A stretch of 7,194 nucleotides of DNA from Candidatus Sordicultor fermentans (GTDB lineage Bacteria > Atribacterota > Atribacteria > Atribacterales > Caldatribacteriaceae): contig DGDO01000063.1 in NCBI GenBank assembly GCA_002385475.1, positions 1 through 7,194 of the forward strand, in the 5' to 3' direction. Shown one piece after another: positions 1 to 6,141 of this stretch. Every line of letters begins with the position of its first letter. Position 1 is the stretch's first letter. A program made the position numbers and the translations under genes. The notes beneath the pieces are model-generated. The model was not told the origin of the DNA. It saw nothing but the letters and a program-made list of their open reading frames with translations, and ran no database searches.

Positions 1-120
1 AACTATATCTACCGGTATTTTAAGGGTTTTTTCTATTTCTCTTGATAATTCAACGTCATAAAATAAGTTATTTGCCCGGAGATGAGTTTCATCAAGATAT
101 ATTGCTAATGTATTTGGCAA
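1..120 (-). pseudogene. MNT-type nucleotidyltransferase remnant, C-terminal part (runs off left edge)
   Basis: Read on the minus strand from about 120, the frame stays open to the window edge. It contains LAIYLDE (from base 108), ELSREIEKTL and KIPVDIV. This is the usual order after the catalytic DxD of minimal nucleotidyltransferases, the MntA/antitoxin half of HEPN-MNT modules: a beta strand with D/E, an amphipathic helix, then 'PVDxV'. The expected SDID immediately before LAIYL is absent, and an in-frame stop lies upstream at 177-175, so this is not an intact gene start; TTG at 120 has no ribosome binding site. The matching N-terminal piece is at 385-490, and an IS21 istB fragment lies between the two. 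In family members a HEPN (DUF86-like) toxin gene often follows; any such gene would be left of this window. The family call rests on motif recall, not a search. Confidence 0.55.
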
Positions 121-174
121 TATGAATTTGCAACATTCCGGAAGTTAATTTTTGCAGCACCTTCAATTCCAGAA
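114..174 (-). mobile_element. Probable right terminus of an IS21-family element
   Basis: Between the istB stop (177-175) and the point where the nucleotidyltransferase reading resumes (about 108) lie two imperfect direct repeats on the minus strand. One reads TGCTGCAAAAATTAACTTCC (159-140) and the other TGTTGCAAATTCATATTGCC (135-116). IS21-family ends are known to carry multiple short terminal repeats, and the position just after istB fits. The outer boundary is placed by where the host gene reading resumes and is uncertain by several bases. Confidence 0.4.
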
Positions 175-359
175 TTAACAGTTCATAGTAGAATGAGGCA
201 AAGGATAACTTGGTTCGGAAAAGACCAGTAAATGACTGTGATGAACTAAACGGTCAATGATGGCAGATGTCTTATCTCATCATAAAATATTCCATTCCAC
301 TTGCTGAATTCCAGGTTTGTAGTAATTTTTATGCTGTACTTTTTAACTTCCGCTGTGTT
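175..359 (-). pseudogene. istB: IS21-family istB (transposition helper ATPase) C-terminal fragment, frameshifted
   Basis: On the minus strand, bases 359-270 read ...KKYSIKITTNLEFSKWNGIF and then YDEIR. After a one-base frame slip near 270, bases 270-175 read TSAIIDRLVHHSHLLVFSEP followed by SYPLPHSTMNC and a stop. The series 'TTNL-F-W', 'F-DE', 'A-IDRL-HH' and 'SYRL-HS' is the C-terminal signature of IstB, the AAA+ ATP-binding helper of IS21 transposases (ITTN is the sensor-like strand). The ATPase N-terminal half, with Walker A and B, and all of istA are missing. The element is therefore a dead remnant that sits inside a broken nucleotidyltransferase gene on the same strand. I am fairly sure of the family; the exact left boundary of the fragment (about 359-380) is a judgement. 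Confidence 0.65.
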
Positions 360-384
360 GCATTTCTATTCTACCAAACACATG

Positions 385-490
385 CTAAGTCGAAGAGCCA
401 AAGAGATAAGCAAAAACAATCTCTTCCTGCTCATGCTAATGTTTTTACTTTTTGTAAGGTTACTTTCTTTAATACCGGATGCTGAACCAT
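385..490 (-). pseudogene. MNT-type nucleotidyltransferase remnant, N-terminal part
   Basis: ATG at 490 has a good ribosome binding site (AAGGGGAG, 504-497, 6-nt spacing). It begins MVQHPVLKKVTLQKVKTL, a typical short lead helix. A one-base slip near 436-433 then moves the reading to HEQEEIVFAYLFGSST, which stops at 387-385. 'FAYLFGS' is the conserved strand and GS motif of nucleotidyltransferase-fold proteins (GSx10DxD). The second half of the motif, the DxD, should follow about 10 residues on. Instead the sequence changes into the istB fragment, and the reading resumes as LAIYLDE at base 108. The gene has thus suffered an IS21-type insertion, loss of the SDID segment together with most of the IS, and one frameshift. 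Without the DxD the product could not bind catalytic metal. Confidence 0.55.
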
Positions 491-594
491 CTTAAACTCC
501 CCTTCATATACAATTTACAAATCTATGACAGCATTCCACTTCCCGCTTAGATTTCTAAAAATATTGAGAAGTCAAGTATGGAGGAGGCATTTTC

Positions 595-622
595 TTGACA
601 ATAGGGGGTGTGCCTCTATACT
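595..622 (+). promoter_or_regulatory. Sigma-70-type promoter overlapping a palindrome
   Basis: TTGACA (595-600), a 16-nt spacer and TATACT (617-622) form a near-consensus promoter on the plus strand. The last bases of the -10 box are also the first arm of the palindrome at 620-643, so a protein bound to the palindrome would block it. No plus-strand gene follows; the transcript would run into the palindrome and an AATTTTT stretch at once. It may be a relic, an operator-controlled short transcript, or chance. Confidence 0.35.
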
Positions 623-650
623 GGGAAAGACGTCTCTCCCAGTAATTTTT
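620..650 (+). terminator. 24-nt near-perfect palindrome followed by T-run
   Basis: ACTGGGA-A-AGACGTCT-C-TCCCAGT (620-643) is a 24-nt palindrome with one mismatched pair, followed by AATTTTT. As RNA it could be an intrinsic terminator on the plus strand; as DNA it could be an operator dyad. A related, shorter form sharing GTCTCTC-CAGT occurs at 7019-7043. Confidence 0.35.
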
Positions 651-720
651 GTCTTTCCTATCCTTTGTATTTTTTGTTTTATTCTTTTTCCGGGTAATAA
701 GGAGATATTTTTCTTTATAG

Positions 721-754
721 CTCTGGATTCCTGATAGAACCATTCAGGAATGAC
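721..754 (-). repeat. Dispersed hairpin (REP-like) repeat, copy 1
   Basis: On the minus strand this reads GTCATTCCTGAATGGTTCTA followed by TCAGGAATCCAGAG. The arms ATTCCTGA (727-734) and TCAGGAAT (744-751) pair perfectly over 8 bp with a 9-nt loop. Flanks GTCA and CCAGAG, loop GGTTCTAT and spacing match the copies at 7085-7183 in the opposite orientation. This is typical of small palindromic intergenic repeats. Confidence 0.6.
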
Positions 755-843
755 AACGCGGATAGTGGGTATTTTTGATCTCTTTCTTTTGCCTTTTTCG
801 CTTCTTGGAGATTGTAGGGAGGTTTTTTCCTATAGTCTGGAAT

Positions 844-861
844 AAAAAAAGCCATCGGTTC
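844..861 (-). terminator. Intrinsic terminator at the 3' end of the structured RNA
   Basis: On the minus strand GAACCGATGGC (861-851) is followed directly by seven T (850-844). The arm can pair with the RNA's own 5' end (1003-993, 11 bp perfect). Alternatively, a local hairpin can form with ATCG/CGAT arms around GAAC plus two flanking U-G pairs. The two pairings exclude one another. Confidence 0.6.
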
Positions 862-1003
862 CGATAAACCTTAGCCTTTGCTTTCTCGCCCTCGCAGGCG
901 AGAAATTTCAGGATGGACTTCCACTCAAAAGCTTTGAGCTTCTTATCTTTCAAACAGAAGCTCTTTTTTCCATCCTCCGGCTTAACTCCTCAGAACCGAT
1001 GGC
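851..1003 (-). ncRNA. Structured small RNA, family unassigned (possibly 6S-like)
   Basis: A free-standing transcription unit. The promoter at 1010-1038 places +1 at G1003, the first base of GCCATCGGTTC (1003-993), which pairs perfectly over 11 bp with GAACCGATGGC (861-851); U7 follows. Inside are AGGATGGA (976-969) with TCCATCCT (917-910), 8 bp; nested GAGCTTC (963-957) with GAAGCTC (942-936), 7 bp; and TTTCTCGCC (905-897) with GGCGAGAAA (890-882), 9 bp with a 6-nt loop. The result is a three-way junction: a closing stem, a long interrupted hairpin, and a small hairpin on the 3' side. No protein gene follows, so it is not an obvious leader. A closing stem, open middle and a hairpin on the 3' strand recall 6S RNA, but the sequence does not identify it, and tmRNA, RNase P and SRP RNA signatures are not seen. 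An overlapping minus-strand open frame (953-744) is Lys-rich and unlike any protein I know; I regard it as chance. Confidence 0.7.
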
Positions 1004-1009
1004 AATAAT

Positions 1010-1038
1010 AATATACCACCACTTTTCCATTTCGTCAA
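1010..1038 (-). promoter_or_regulatory. Strong promoter of the structured RNA
   Basis: On the minus strand: TTGACG (1038-1033), a 17-nt spacer and TATATT (1015-1010), then six bases to G1003, where the terminal stem of the RNA starts. The spacer is ideal and the distance to the structured 5' end is exactly that expected for +1. A purine-free C run (CCCCCC, 1046-1041) lies just upstream of the -35. Confidence 0.7.
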
Positions 1039-1039
1039 T

Positions 1040-1542
1040 AGGGGGGAGAAAAAGTTTTTATAGGTTACAAGAATACCAAGCCATTACACCTTTCTCGCTC
1101 TTTTCCCCACAATATCGCTTATCGATGTAGCCGAAAAATAGAGACCGGGTTTTTAGTCCAGGTATTACATCAATTTCAGCACAGCTCACCATGTTTTAAA
1201 AATACAGATAGAAATGGTATTATCAGCCATTCTATCTCAACGGGCAAATACAAGTAAAAAGTATAGATCTGTCATCATGAATGACACATTTATACACTCC
1301 CTTGCTGTCAACGCGTAGACAAAGAGAGTTTTTTATTGCCACTGTTTATTCACAGAAAAGCATCTCCGGGCAAGAGGCAGTCAGTAGCTTACCCGCGGCC
1401 AGCTTAGTGATAAAGTTCGTACCTTGCCAGTGCTCTAATAAACAGGTCTTCCAACCGGCCAATAGTTCCTTTCTTAAAGCACCCATCTGGCCACAAGGCA
1501 AATTTTATTATCTTAAATAGTAGCTGGATATTATAAATAAGT
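1040..1542. other. Intergenic stretch without a recognised gene
   Basis: About 500 bases separate the structured RNA's promoter from the VOC gene stop. I see one imperfect hairpin at 1207-1237 (GATAGAAATGG with CCATTCTATC, one bulge, 10-nt loop). A minus-strand open frame of 46 codons runs from ATG 1486 to the stop at 1346 (starts MGALRKELLAGWK), without a ribosome binding site. A plus-strand open frame covers the same bases. Neither resembles a family I recognise. The segment is richer in GC around 1370-1500 than its surroundings and could be the remains of a lost gene. No clear terminator for the VOC gene is visible. Confidence 0.4.
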
Positions 1543-1962
1543 TCACTGGCTTTCTTTGTAGGGGAGTAGCTCTAACTCTCCCTGAATCAGTTCTATGAGT
1601 ATACCATCAGGGTCTTTGAAAAAGGCAATTCTCACTCCCCCTGTGGCATCAAAAGGCTCAAGAGTGAACCTGACACCAGCTTCTTTCAATTTCTTTACCA
1701 CTTCATCCACGTTATCCACCTTAAAACCAATATGCTTAATCCCTATATCCAGGTCTTTTGCCTCTGTAAGAGGTCTGCCCTTTTCCTTAAAATGAAATAA
1801 TTCTATGGTGGCTCCTCCGGCATCCAGATACACTATCTTAAAGTCACCGCCATTTTGCTCTAATATGCCCAACACTTTGAATCCCAGAACACGCTGGTAA
1901 AAATCTATAGAGCGCTCCAGGTCAGAAACGGTGATGGTAACATGGTCAAAAGCTTTTATCAT
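1543..1962 (-). CDS. VOC-superfamily (glyoxalase-fold) metalloenzyme
   Basis: A 139-residue protein with two beta-alpha-beta-beta-beta modules, the full length of a single VOC domain pair. It starts with FDHVTITVSDLERSIDFYQ and has a second strand set at IKHIGFKV (75-82). The four metal ligands expected in glyoxalase I-like enzymes are all present: H7, E54 (in TIELFHF), H77 and E124 (in GILIELIQ). The 'KDPDG-IEL' ending is typical of lactoylglutathione lyase and related lyases. It is probably a cytoplasmic divalent-metal enzyme acting on a small 2-oxo or CoA-linked substrate; glyoxalase, methylmalonyl-CoA epimerase and dioxygenase-like roles cannot be told apart here. ATG 1962 is preceded by GGAAGGA at 6-7 nt. 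It stands alone, about 330 bases beyond the GH4 stop. A CTATCC/GGATAG dyad at 2061-2078 overlaps a weak possible -35 (TAGACT, 2063-2058). Confidence 0.9.
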   Translation of the reverse strand: MIKAFDHVTITVSDLERSIDFYQRVLGFKVLGILEQNGGDFKIVYLDAGGATIELFHFKEKGRPLTEAKDLDIGIKHIGFKVDNVDEVVKKLKEAGVRFTLEPFDATGGVRIAFFKDPDGILIELIQGELELLPYKESQ

Positions 1963-2291
1963 CTATCATCCTTCCTTTCCATGGGAAATTTTCTTCCAGC
2001 CTTCCATTTTCCCGGGGATTTTCCTGACACAGATAGTTTATCCCCAAAAGGAAACAAAGTCTATCCAGAGAAGGATAGTAGAGCAGTGTTCTCTCTCAAA
2101 TTTATCTTTCATATCCTCAATAGATGAGTTCTGATTTAATTCAGGGCCTTCTGCAGATCTTTCACAAAATGCACCTTACCCCAACGGCTCTCTCTTTTTT
2201 ATTTTTACGAGGATATAGAGCATAAAGACCACAGGAGTAGCATCCATGCCCCGGGAGAGACTTTGCCTCGCACTTTTAAAAGGAATGATGG
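1963..2291. other. Intergenic stretch between GH4 and VOC genes; possible VOC promoter region
   Basis: No intact gene is seen. A weak minus-strand promoter candidate is TAGACT (2063-2058), 17 nt, TAAACT (2040-2035). The inverted repeat CTATCC-6-GGATAG (2061-2078) overlaps its -35. A tiny minus-strand frame (2247-2176, 23 residues: MDATPVVFMLYILVKIKK...) is hydrophobic. After the A6-GAGAGAG tract near 2185-2200 the next frame continues as RWGKVHFVKDLQKALN to a stop at 2138-2136. This could be the frameshifted end of a small lost gene. No ribosome binding site supports it. No clear terminator follows the GH4 gene. Confidence 0.3.
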
Positions 2292-3755
2292 CTATTTTCT
2301 GGAATTTGAATAATGTTTCCTCATTTCTTCATTTTCAGGAAGACCAAGTACTTCGTCTATTACTTTAACCACCTGGTCATAAGATTTAGTTCGGGGATCC
2401 CTTATCAGGAATTCTTCTAAGACTCTTCTATCTCCTGTCAGAAAAGCTTCTAAAGCCCACTCCATTCTTAAAATTCTTGGCATCAGATACATCTTTTTAA
2501 TTCTTTCCGGAATACCTGGTTCCACCTGGTAAGGATGTATCCCGTCTTTATCTGCGTAAACCGGAATTTCCACCGCAACATCGTCTGGAATCCCTGGAAG
2601 CGCTCCTTTGTTAAGCACATTCAAAACAAGGTCAACTTTCTCATTGTTTAATAAAGCATTAACTAACAATATATGCTGCTCTCCACTTTTCTTTTCCGGG
2701 TCTAGAATTTTGAATACTTCCTGCGTAAATTCCTCTTTAACTTCATCTTTTGCAAGAGAAACTATTTCATCGTACGTTTCCCGGGATAGCAATTTTGCTT
2801 CTGGATTTTCCTGGAAGTATCTCGCCACTTTCTGCATGGTTATCGCAACTTCTGCCTGCCTTTCCTGGTACCACTTCCAGCCTAATTCTGAATCCACTCC
2901 TCCCCATGGTTCACCAAACCATTTTTTCTTGGTTTCGAGGTTGTAATGGTATTTCCAGCTTCCGTTCCTTACCGTATCCCCAATGGGTATTTTCCCGTAG
3001 AATTCGTACATATCCTTCGCCACAGGAGATAGCTGGTCATCAAATGGATTTGTTGGTTTCCAGCTTGCAAGCTCCTCCTCAAACCATTTATCAATCAGAG
3101 GATAGGCATCCTTTCCTTCGTACAAAAATCTGGTCAGCCATATTCCATGGTTTACTCCGGCAACCTGCCAGTCCACTTTATTTTTATCCAATCCCAGAAC
3201 CTCTATCATGTGGTCCACAGCATGATGACCGTGACATATACCTACCATGTTTATAGGAACATTCCTGGATATTAAATTAGTCAGTTCAAAAACAGGGTTT
3301 GCTGCTTGCAAAAGCCAGGCTTTGGGCGAAAGTTTCTCTATCATTTTTGCAACATCATACATAAATTTTAGTTGATTGAAATTACTGATTGTATAATAAT
3401 CAGAAACCATATTAAATTCCTGAGAATCTATCCCTCTATAATAACCATATTTCTCAGAAATTCGCCTGACTTTTTCAAAATAACTATGTCCGCCAACCAG
3501 CGCTGTATTAACAACAAAAGATGAATTCCTTATCGCATCCTCCACACTGGTAGTGGTTTCAAATTCCAAATCAACTCCCAGCTCTTCAGCATATTTTTTA
3601 GCTAATACATACACTGCGTTCAACCTGCTCTCATCAATATCCATAAAGGATACAAGACTACCGGCTAACTCCTTTGTTTTACAAAGATCTCCTACCAATC
3701 TCAGAGAAAACGCTGCACTTCCTGCCCCAATAATGCTTAATTTGGTGGCTGCCAT
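2292..3755 (-). CDS. aglA: GH4 family alpha-glucosidase, NAD- and metal-dependent
   Basis: A 487-residue cytoplasmic enzyme of glycoside hydrolase family 4, which splits glycosides by an oxidation-elimination-reduction route using NAD and Mn2+ rather than simple hydrolysis. The N-terminus is a Rossmann fold (SIIGAGSAAFSLRLVGDL, 7-24) with D39 at the end of strand 2. NTALVGGH (83-90), QAANPVFELT (150-159), CHGHH (174-178), VNHG (201-204) and PIGDTVRN (257-264) follow. From this start, C174, H203 and D260 fall at the numbers known for the metal ligands and proposed base of T. maritima AglA, supporting both assignment and start. ATG 3755 lies 9 nt after GGAGGT (3770-3765); the upstream ATG 3764 sits only 1 nt after GGAGG, so it is unlikely. 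CHGH (not CHS or CNP) argues against the alpha-galactosidase and phospho-glycosidase branches, but alpha-glucuronidase activity cannot be excluded. No sugar transporter or regulator lies in view. Confidence 0.9.
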   Translation of the reverse strand: MAATKLSIIGAGSAAFSLRLVGDLCKTKELAGSLVSFMDIDESRLNAVYVLAKKYAEELGVDLEFETTTSVEDAIRNSSFVVNTALVGGHSYFEKVRRISEKYGYYRGIDSQEFNMVSDYYTISNFNQLKFMYDVAKMIEKLSPKAWLLQAANPVFELTNLISRNVPINMVGICHGHHAVDHMIEVLGLDKNKVDWQVAGVNHGIWLTRFLYEGKDAYPLIDKWFEEELASWKPTNPFDDQLSPVAKDMYEFYGKIPIGDTVRNGSWKYHYNLETKKKWFGEPWGGVDSELGWKWYQERQAEVAITMQKVARYFQENPEAKLLSRETYDEIVSLAKDEVKEEFTQEVFKILDPEKKSGEQHILLVNALLNNEKVDLVLNVLNKGALPGIPDDVAVEIPVYADKDGIHPYQVEPGIPERIKKMYLMPRILRMEWALEAFLTGDRRVLEEFLIRDPRTKSYDQVVKVIDEVLGLPENEEMRKHYSNSRK

Positions 3756-3764
3756 TATCACCAT

Positions 3765-3770
3765 ACCTCC
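3765..3770 (-). promoter_or_regulatory. Ribosome binding site that sets the GH4 start
   Basis: GGAGGT on the minus strand (3770-3765) is a near-perfect Shine-Dalgarno. It overlaps the A of the upstream ATG (3764) by proximity, leaving no usable spacing there, but is 9 nt from ATG 3755, which gives MAATKLSIIGAG. Confidence 0.75.
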
Positions 3771-3919
3771 TTAAAGTTGACTTTTAGCTAACTTTATAAA
3801 TTCCGGAATCCAGAAGCAAATCCAGCAAAAACAATTTAAAAGACTCTTCACCTAAAATGCACATTGGACGATAAAAAGCTTATAGCAAATTATAGCCCTC
3901 CAGGATAAATAACCTGCTT
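3771..3919 (-). promoter_or_regulatory. GH4 upstream region with possible promoter
   Basis: A perfect TATAAT lies on the minus strand at 3894-3889, but the hexamer 17 nt upstream (GCAGGT, 3917-3912) is a poor -35. The -10 is part of a direct repeat GCTATAA-TTT-GCTATAA (3896-3880). A second weak option is TTGCTT with TATAAA nearer the gene (15-nt spacer). There is no strong intrinsic terminator after the Memo gene, so some read-through into GH4 is possible. Confidence 0.25.
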
Positions 3920-4771
3920 TTATTCTGCAGTAACAGGAAAAATTAGAGAAGCATATCCCACTACTTCTTGATAGTCACCACTTACCTTTCCACTATGGGA
4001 GTAAAAGAGCAGTTTTCCTTCCTCCTGTGAACGCCTTTTATGATACTCCATCAAAGCAGCAATCCCTGCCGGGCCACAGATGCTTATATTTTCCCTCCTT
4101 ATCACCCTATAGAACTCCTCGCTCTGCAAAGAAACAATACAGGATATAGCATGGCTATCTTTTGCTTCTGCTACCCGGGCTGGCTCATAATGAGAAAAAT
4201 CACTACTGGCCACTACCGCTATTTTACGCTTCCGGGATAGCTCTTGCACAGCTTGACTTATTTCTAAAGCTACTTCCAAAGTTTGATCCCAAACAGTAAC
4301 GGGTACAATTTGAAAGGGATAAGGAAGAAAATATTGCAAAAATGGAATCTGGACTTCCACAGAATGCTCCAGTTGATGAGCCCGGGAATCGGGAGAAAAA
4401 AGAGGATAATGAGAAGCAAGGAATTCCACCGCTTCCAGATCTACCGCTACTTCTCCCAGAGGTGTTTCCCAGAAATCGGCATCACTTAAAGCTACTCTTT
4501 TACCTGCTCCTCGATGGTTGGGCCCAATTATAACTATGGTATCCACCGGAGAAGCCAGAGAAAGAGAGTAAAACGACCAGCAAGCCACTGCTCCAGAATA
4601 GATGTAGCCTGCATGGGGACTGACTACTCCACTTACCTCTTTCCATTTTGTTAGCTCCTCTTCCTTTCCATGAGGACCTGCTTCAGAGTAAAAAAGCTCT
4701 TTAATCATCTGGCGGAGCTCCCTCTCCCGACCGGGATAGAAATACCCCGCTACCGCCGCTTTTCTAACCAT
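3920..4771 (-). CDS. Memo-family protein (AmmeMemoRadiSam system protein B)
   Basis: A 283-residue cytoplasmic protein of the Memo family, a fold related to class III extradiol dioxygenases. The N-terminus VRKAAVAGYFYPG (2-14) is characteristic. Putative metal-site residues are H53 (SPHAGYIYSG), H86 (GPNHRG) and C232 (ICGPAGI), matching the His-His-Cys set known in human MEMO1. LEHSVEVQIPFLQ (135-147), ASSDFSH (188-194) and the ending VVGYASLIF complete the family pattern, and the length is normal. In many prokaryotes Memo genes occur with AMMECR1 and radical SAM genes; neither is in view. Its activity in bacteria is unknown. ATG 4771 is chosen: AGAGG (4785-4781) is 9 nt away, whereas GTG 4780 would touch it. 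The gene begins 2 nt after the NHL gene stop, pointing to translational coupling in one operon. Confidence 0.9.
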   Translation of the reverse strand: MVRKAAVAGYFYPGRERELRQMIKELFYSEAGPHGKEEELTKWKEVSGVVSPHAGYIYSGAVACWSFYSLSLASPVDTIVIIGPNHRGAGKRVALSDADFWETPLGEVAVDLEAVEFLASHYPLFSPDSRAHQLEHSVEVQIPFLQYFLPYPFQIVPVTVWDQTLEVALEISQAVQELSRKRKIAVVASSDFSHYEPARVAEAKDSHAISCIVSLQSEEFYRVIRRENISICGPAGIAALMEYHKRRSQEEGKLLFYSHSGKVSGDYQEVVGYASLIFPVTAE

Positions 4772-4773
4772 CT

Positions 4774-6141
4774 CTACCACCCTCTATAATGTCCTTTTCT
4801 CAAACGAGAAAATACCATAATCAAAAACAAGAGAATGATTGCCAGAATGAGAATGAAAAGATTGGAGCCTCCCAGAAGGAGGAAGGAAGTCCAGAGATAA
4901 AGGAAAAGAGAATGACTGTTACCACTCTGCCAGGACTTACGGAAAAACTCCTGGGCTTCTTTTAATTTTCCTTCTTCCCGCAGATGGACACCTTTCTCGT
5001 AGTAAAGCTCTCCCAAAGTTTTCTTCCAGTAATCCCGATTTGCACTATCATTCAGAAATAAGTCCTCTGCTTGATAAATTGCCCTATCTAAGTCTCCTCT
5101 TTTTCGGAAGAACTCCAGTAGCAGACGAGCTACCTCGGGGTCTTCTCTTTCTTCGGGAGAAAGTCTCTCCATCACTTGCATGAATTTCTGACTTTCTCCT
5201 TCTTCCAGCAAAGAAGCTAAATGCAATTTAGGGTTGATTAAAAAGTTAACATCAATAACCTGCAGACGATTATTGCCAGCATCAGCTATCCATAATTTGC
5301 CATCTTTGTCTATCCAGAGACCTTCAGGAAAGGAGAACTCTCCCTCACCCCGCCCTTCCTCTCCCATTATCTCCTGGAGAACTCCCTCCCGGTTATATAC
5401 TTTTATGCGGTGATTGCGATAATCAGAAATAAATACCCAGTTTCCTTGAATGAATAAATAGCGAGGTTGATTGAAGTCTTCTTCCCCTTCTCCTCCCTGA
5501 CCAAAACGGAAGAGGAAATTACCCTTTTCGTCAAACACTTTTATGCAGTGATGTTGAGTATCTACCACCCAGATATGACCATCTCCATCTACTGCCACCC
5601 CTCGAGGATAATAAAACTCATCATTCCCCATACCTTCCTTCCCAAAGGTGAAAAGCTCCTCCCCTTCTGGACTGAAAACCACTATTCGAGATTTACCGGT
5701 ATCAGCCACGTATATTTTCCCCTCTTCATCTATCCAGATACCCCGGGGCTCTTGTAGAGGAGTTTTAGCTTTCAAAAAACCAGAGGTAGAGAAATCATCA
5801 CTATTTATAACTCTCACTTGATTGGCTTTTTGCTCTACAATGTAGATTCTATTCCGTTGTTCATCTTTTCCCAGGCCTGCCGGACTATTCAATCCGGTTA
5901 AAGCTTTCTGTATCTGTCCATCCGGGGTTAAAGAAAGAAATCTGTTATTCCCCCAATCATTAACTAAAATTAACTGATTCCGGTCATCTACCAGAATACC
6001 CACTGGATAATCTAAAAAAGGCAACTCTCCCCCCACTTCTTCAATTATCTTTTCTACTTCCCAGGAAGCTCCCTCTGCCACAGAAAAAATAATCAATAGA
6101 AACATAAACGCTAAAAAAGCTTCTCTACTGAACTTCATCAC
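4774..6141 (-). CDS. Exported, membrane-anchored NHL-repeat beta-propeller protein with TPR-like region
   Basis: 455 residues. A signal peptide covers about 1-25 (MMKFSREAF, hydrophobic 8-21, then AEGAS). Six NHL repeats follow at about 44-75, 86-112, 131-157, 178-204, 225-251 and 271-297, with the classic 'P-G-vD--G-iyVaDt-n-RI-vf' cadence, for example PRGIWIDEEGKIYVADTGKS (132-151), then an 'F-FG--G-g--eF--P' linker typical of such propellers. Residues 305-407 are helical and TPR-like (LDRAIYQAEDLF, LKEAQEFFRKSW). A long hydrophobic stretch (411-444) ends in a basic tail (RLRKGHYRGW), so the propeller should face outside and the tail the cytoplasm. It is likely a binding or scaffolding protein, partner unknown. 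GTG 6141 is 9 nt from GGAGG (6155-6151) and ATG 6138 is 12 nt away; either could serve. The start overlaps the PlsC gene end by 17 nt. Confidence 0.85.
   Translation of the reverse strand: MMKFSREAFLAFMFLLIIFSVAEGASWEVEKIIEEVGGELPFLDYPVGILVDDRNQLILVNDWGNNRFLSLTPDGQIQKALTGLNSPAGLGKDEQRNRIYIVEQKANQVRVINSDDFSTSGFLKAKTPLQEPRGIWIDEEGKIYVADTGKSRIVVFSPEGEELFTFGKEGMGNDEFYYPRGVAVDGDGHIWVVDTQHHCIKVFDEKGNFLFRFGQGGEGEEDFNQPRYLFIQGNWVFISDYRNHRIKVYNREGVLQEIMGEEGRGEGEFSFPEGLWIDKDGKLWIADAGNNRLQVIDVNFLINPKLHLASLLEEGESQKFMQVMERLSPEEREDPEVARLLLEFFRKRGDLDRAIYQAEDLFLNDSANRDYWKKTLGELYYEKGVHLREEGKLKEAQEFFRKSWQSGNSHSLFLYLWTSFLLLGGSNLFILILAIILLFLIMVFSRLRKGHYRGW

Noticed and set aside
267..495. Two plus-strand open frames of 64 and 72 codons
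   Set aside because: They are antisense to the istB and nucleotidyltransferase remnants, which explain this sequence by clear motifs.
744..953. 69-codon minus-strand open frame overlapping the structured RNA
   Set aside because: It is Lys-rich with no recognisable domain or ribosome binding site, and it crosses the RNA's U-run and the repeat at 721-754. The RNA structure explains the sequence better.
957..970. GAAGCTC followed by TTTTTT read as a plus-strand terminator (arms 936-942 and 957-963)
   Set aside because: It has a 14-nt loop and no plus-strand gene upstream, and the same arms fit as an internal helix of the minus-strand RNA.
851..1003. 11-bp terminal inverted repeat considered as a MITE
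   Set aside because: No flanking target duplication is seen, and a promoter spaced exactly to the repeat's first base plus a U-run at its end point to an RNA gene instead.
1281..1520. 79-codon plus-strand open frame, and a 46-codon minus-strand frame at 1346-1486
   Set aside because: Neither has a ribosome binding site or a family I recognise. The two overlap antisense, so at most one could be real.
2608..3256. Two long plus-strand open frames (112 and 168 codons)
   Set aside because: They lie entirely antisense to the GH4 gene and contain no recognisable motif; they are shadows of its codon use.
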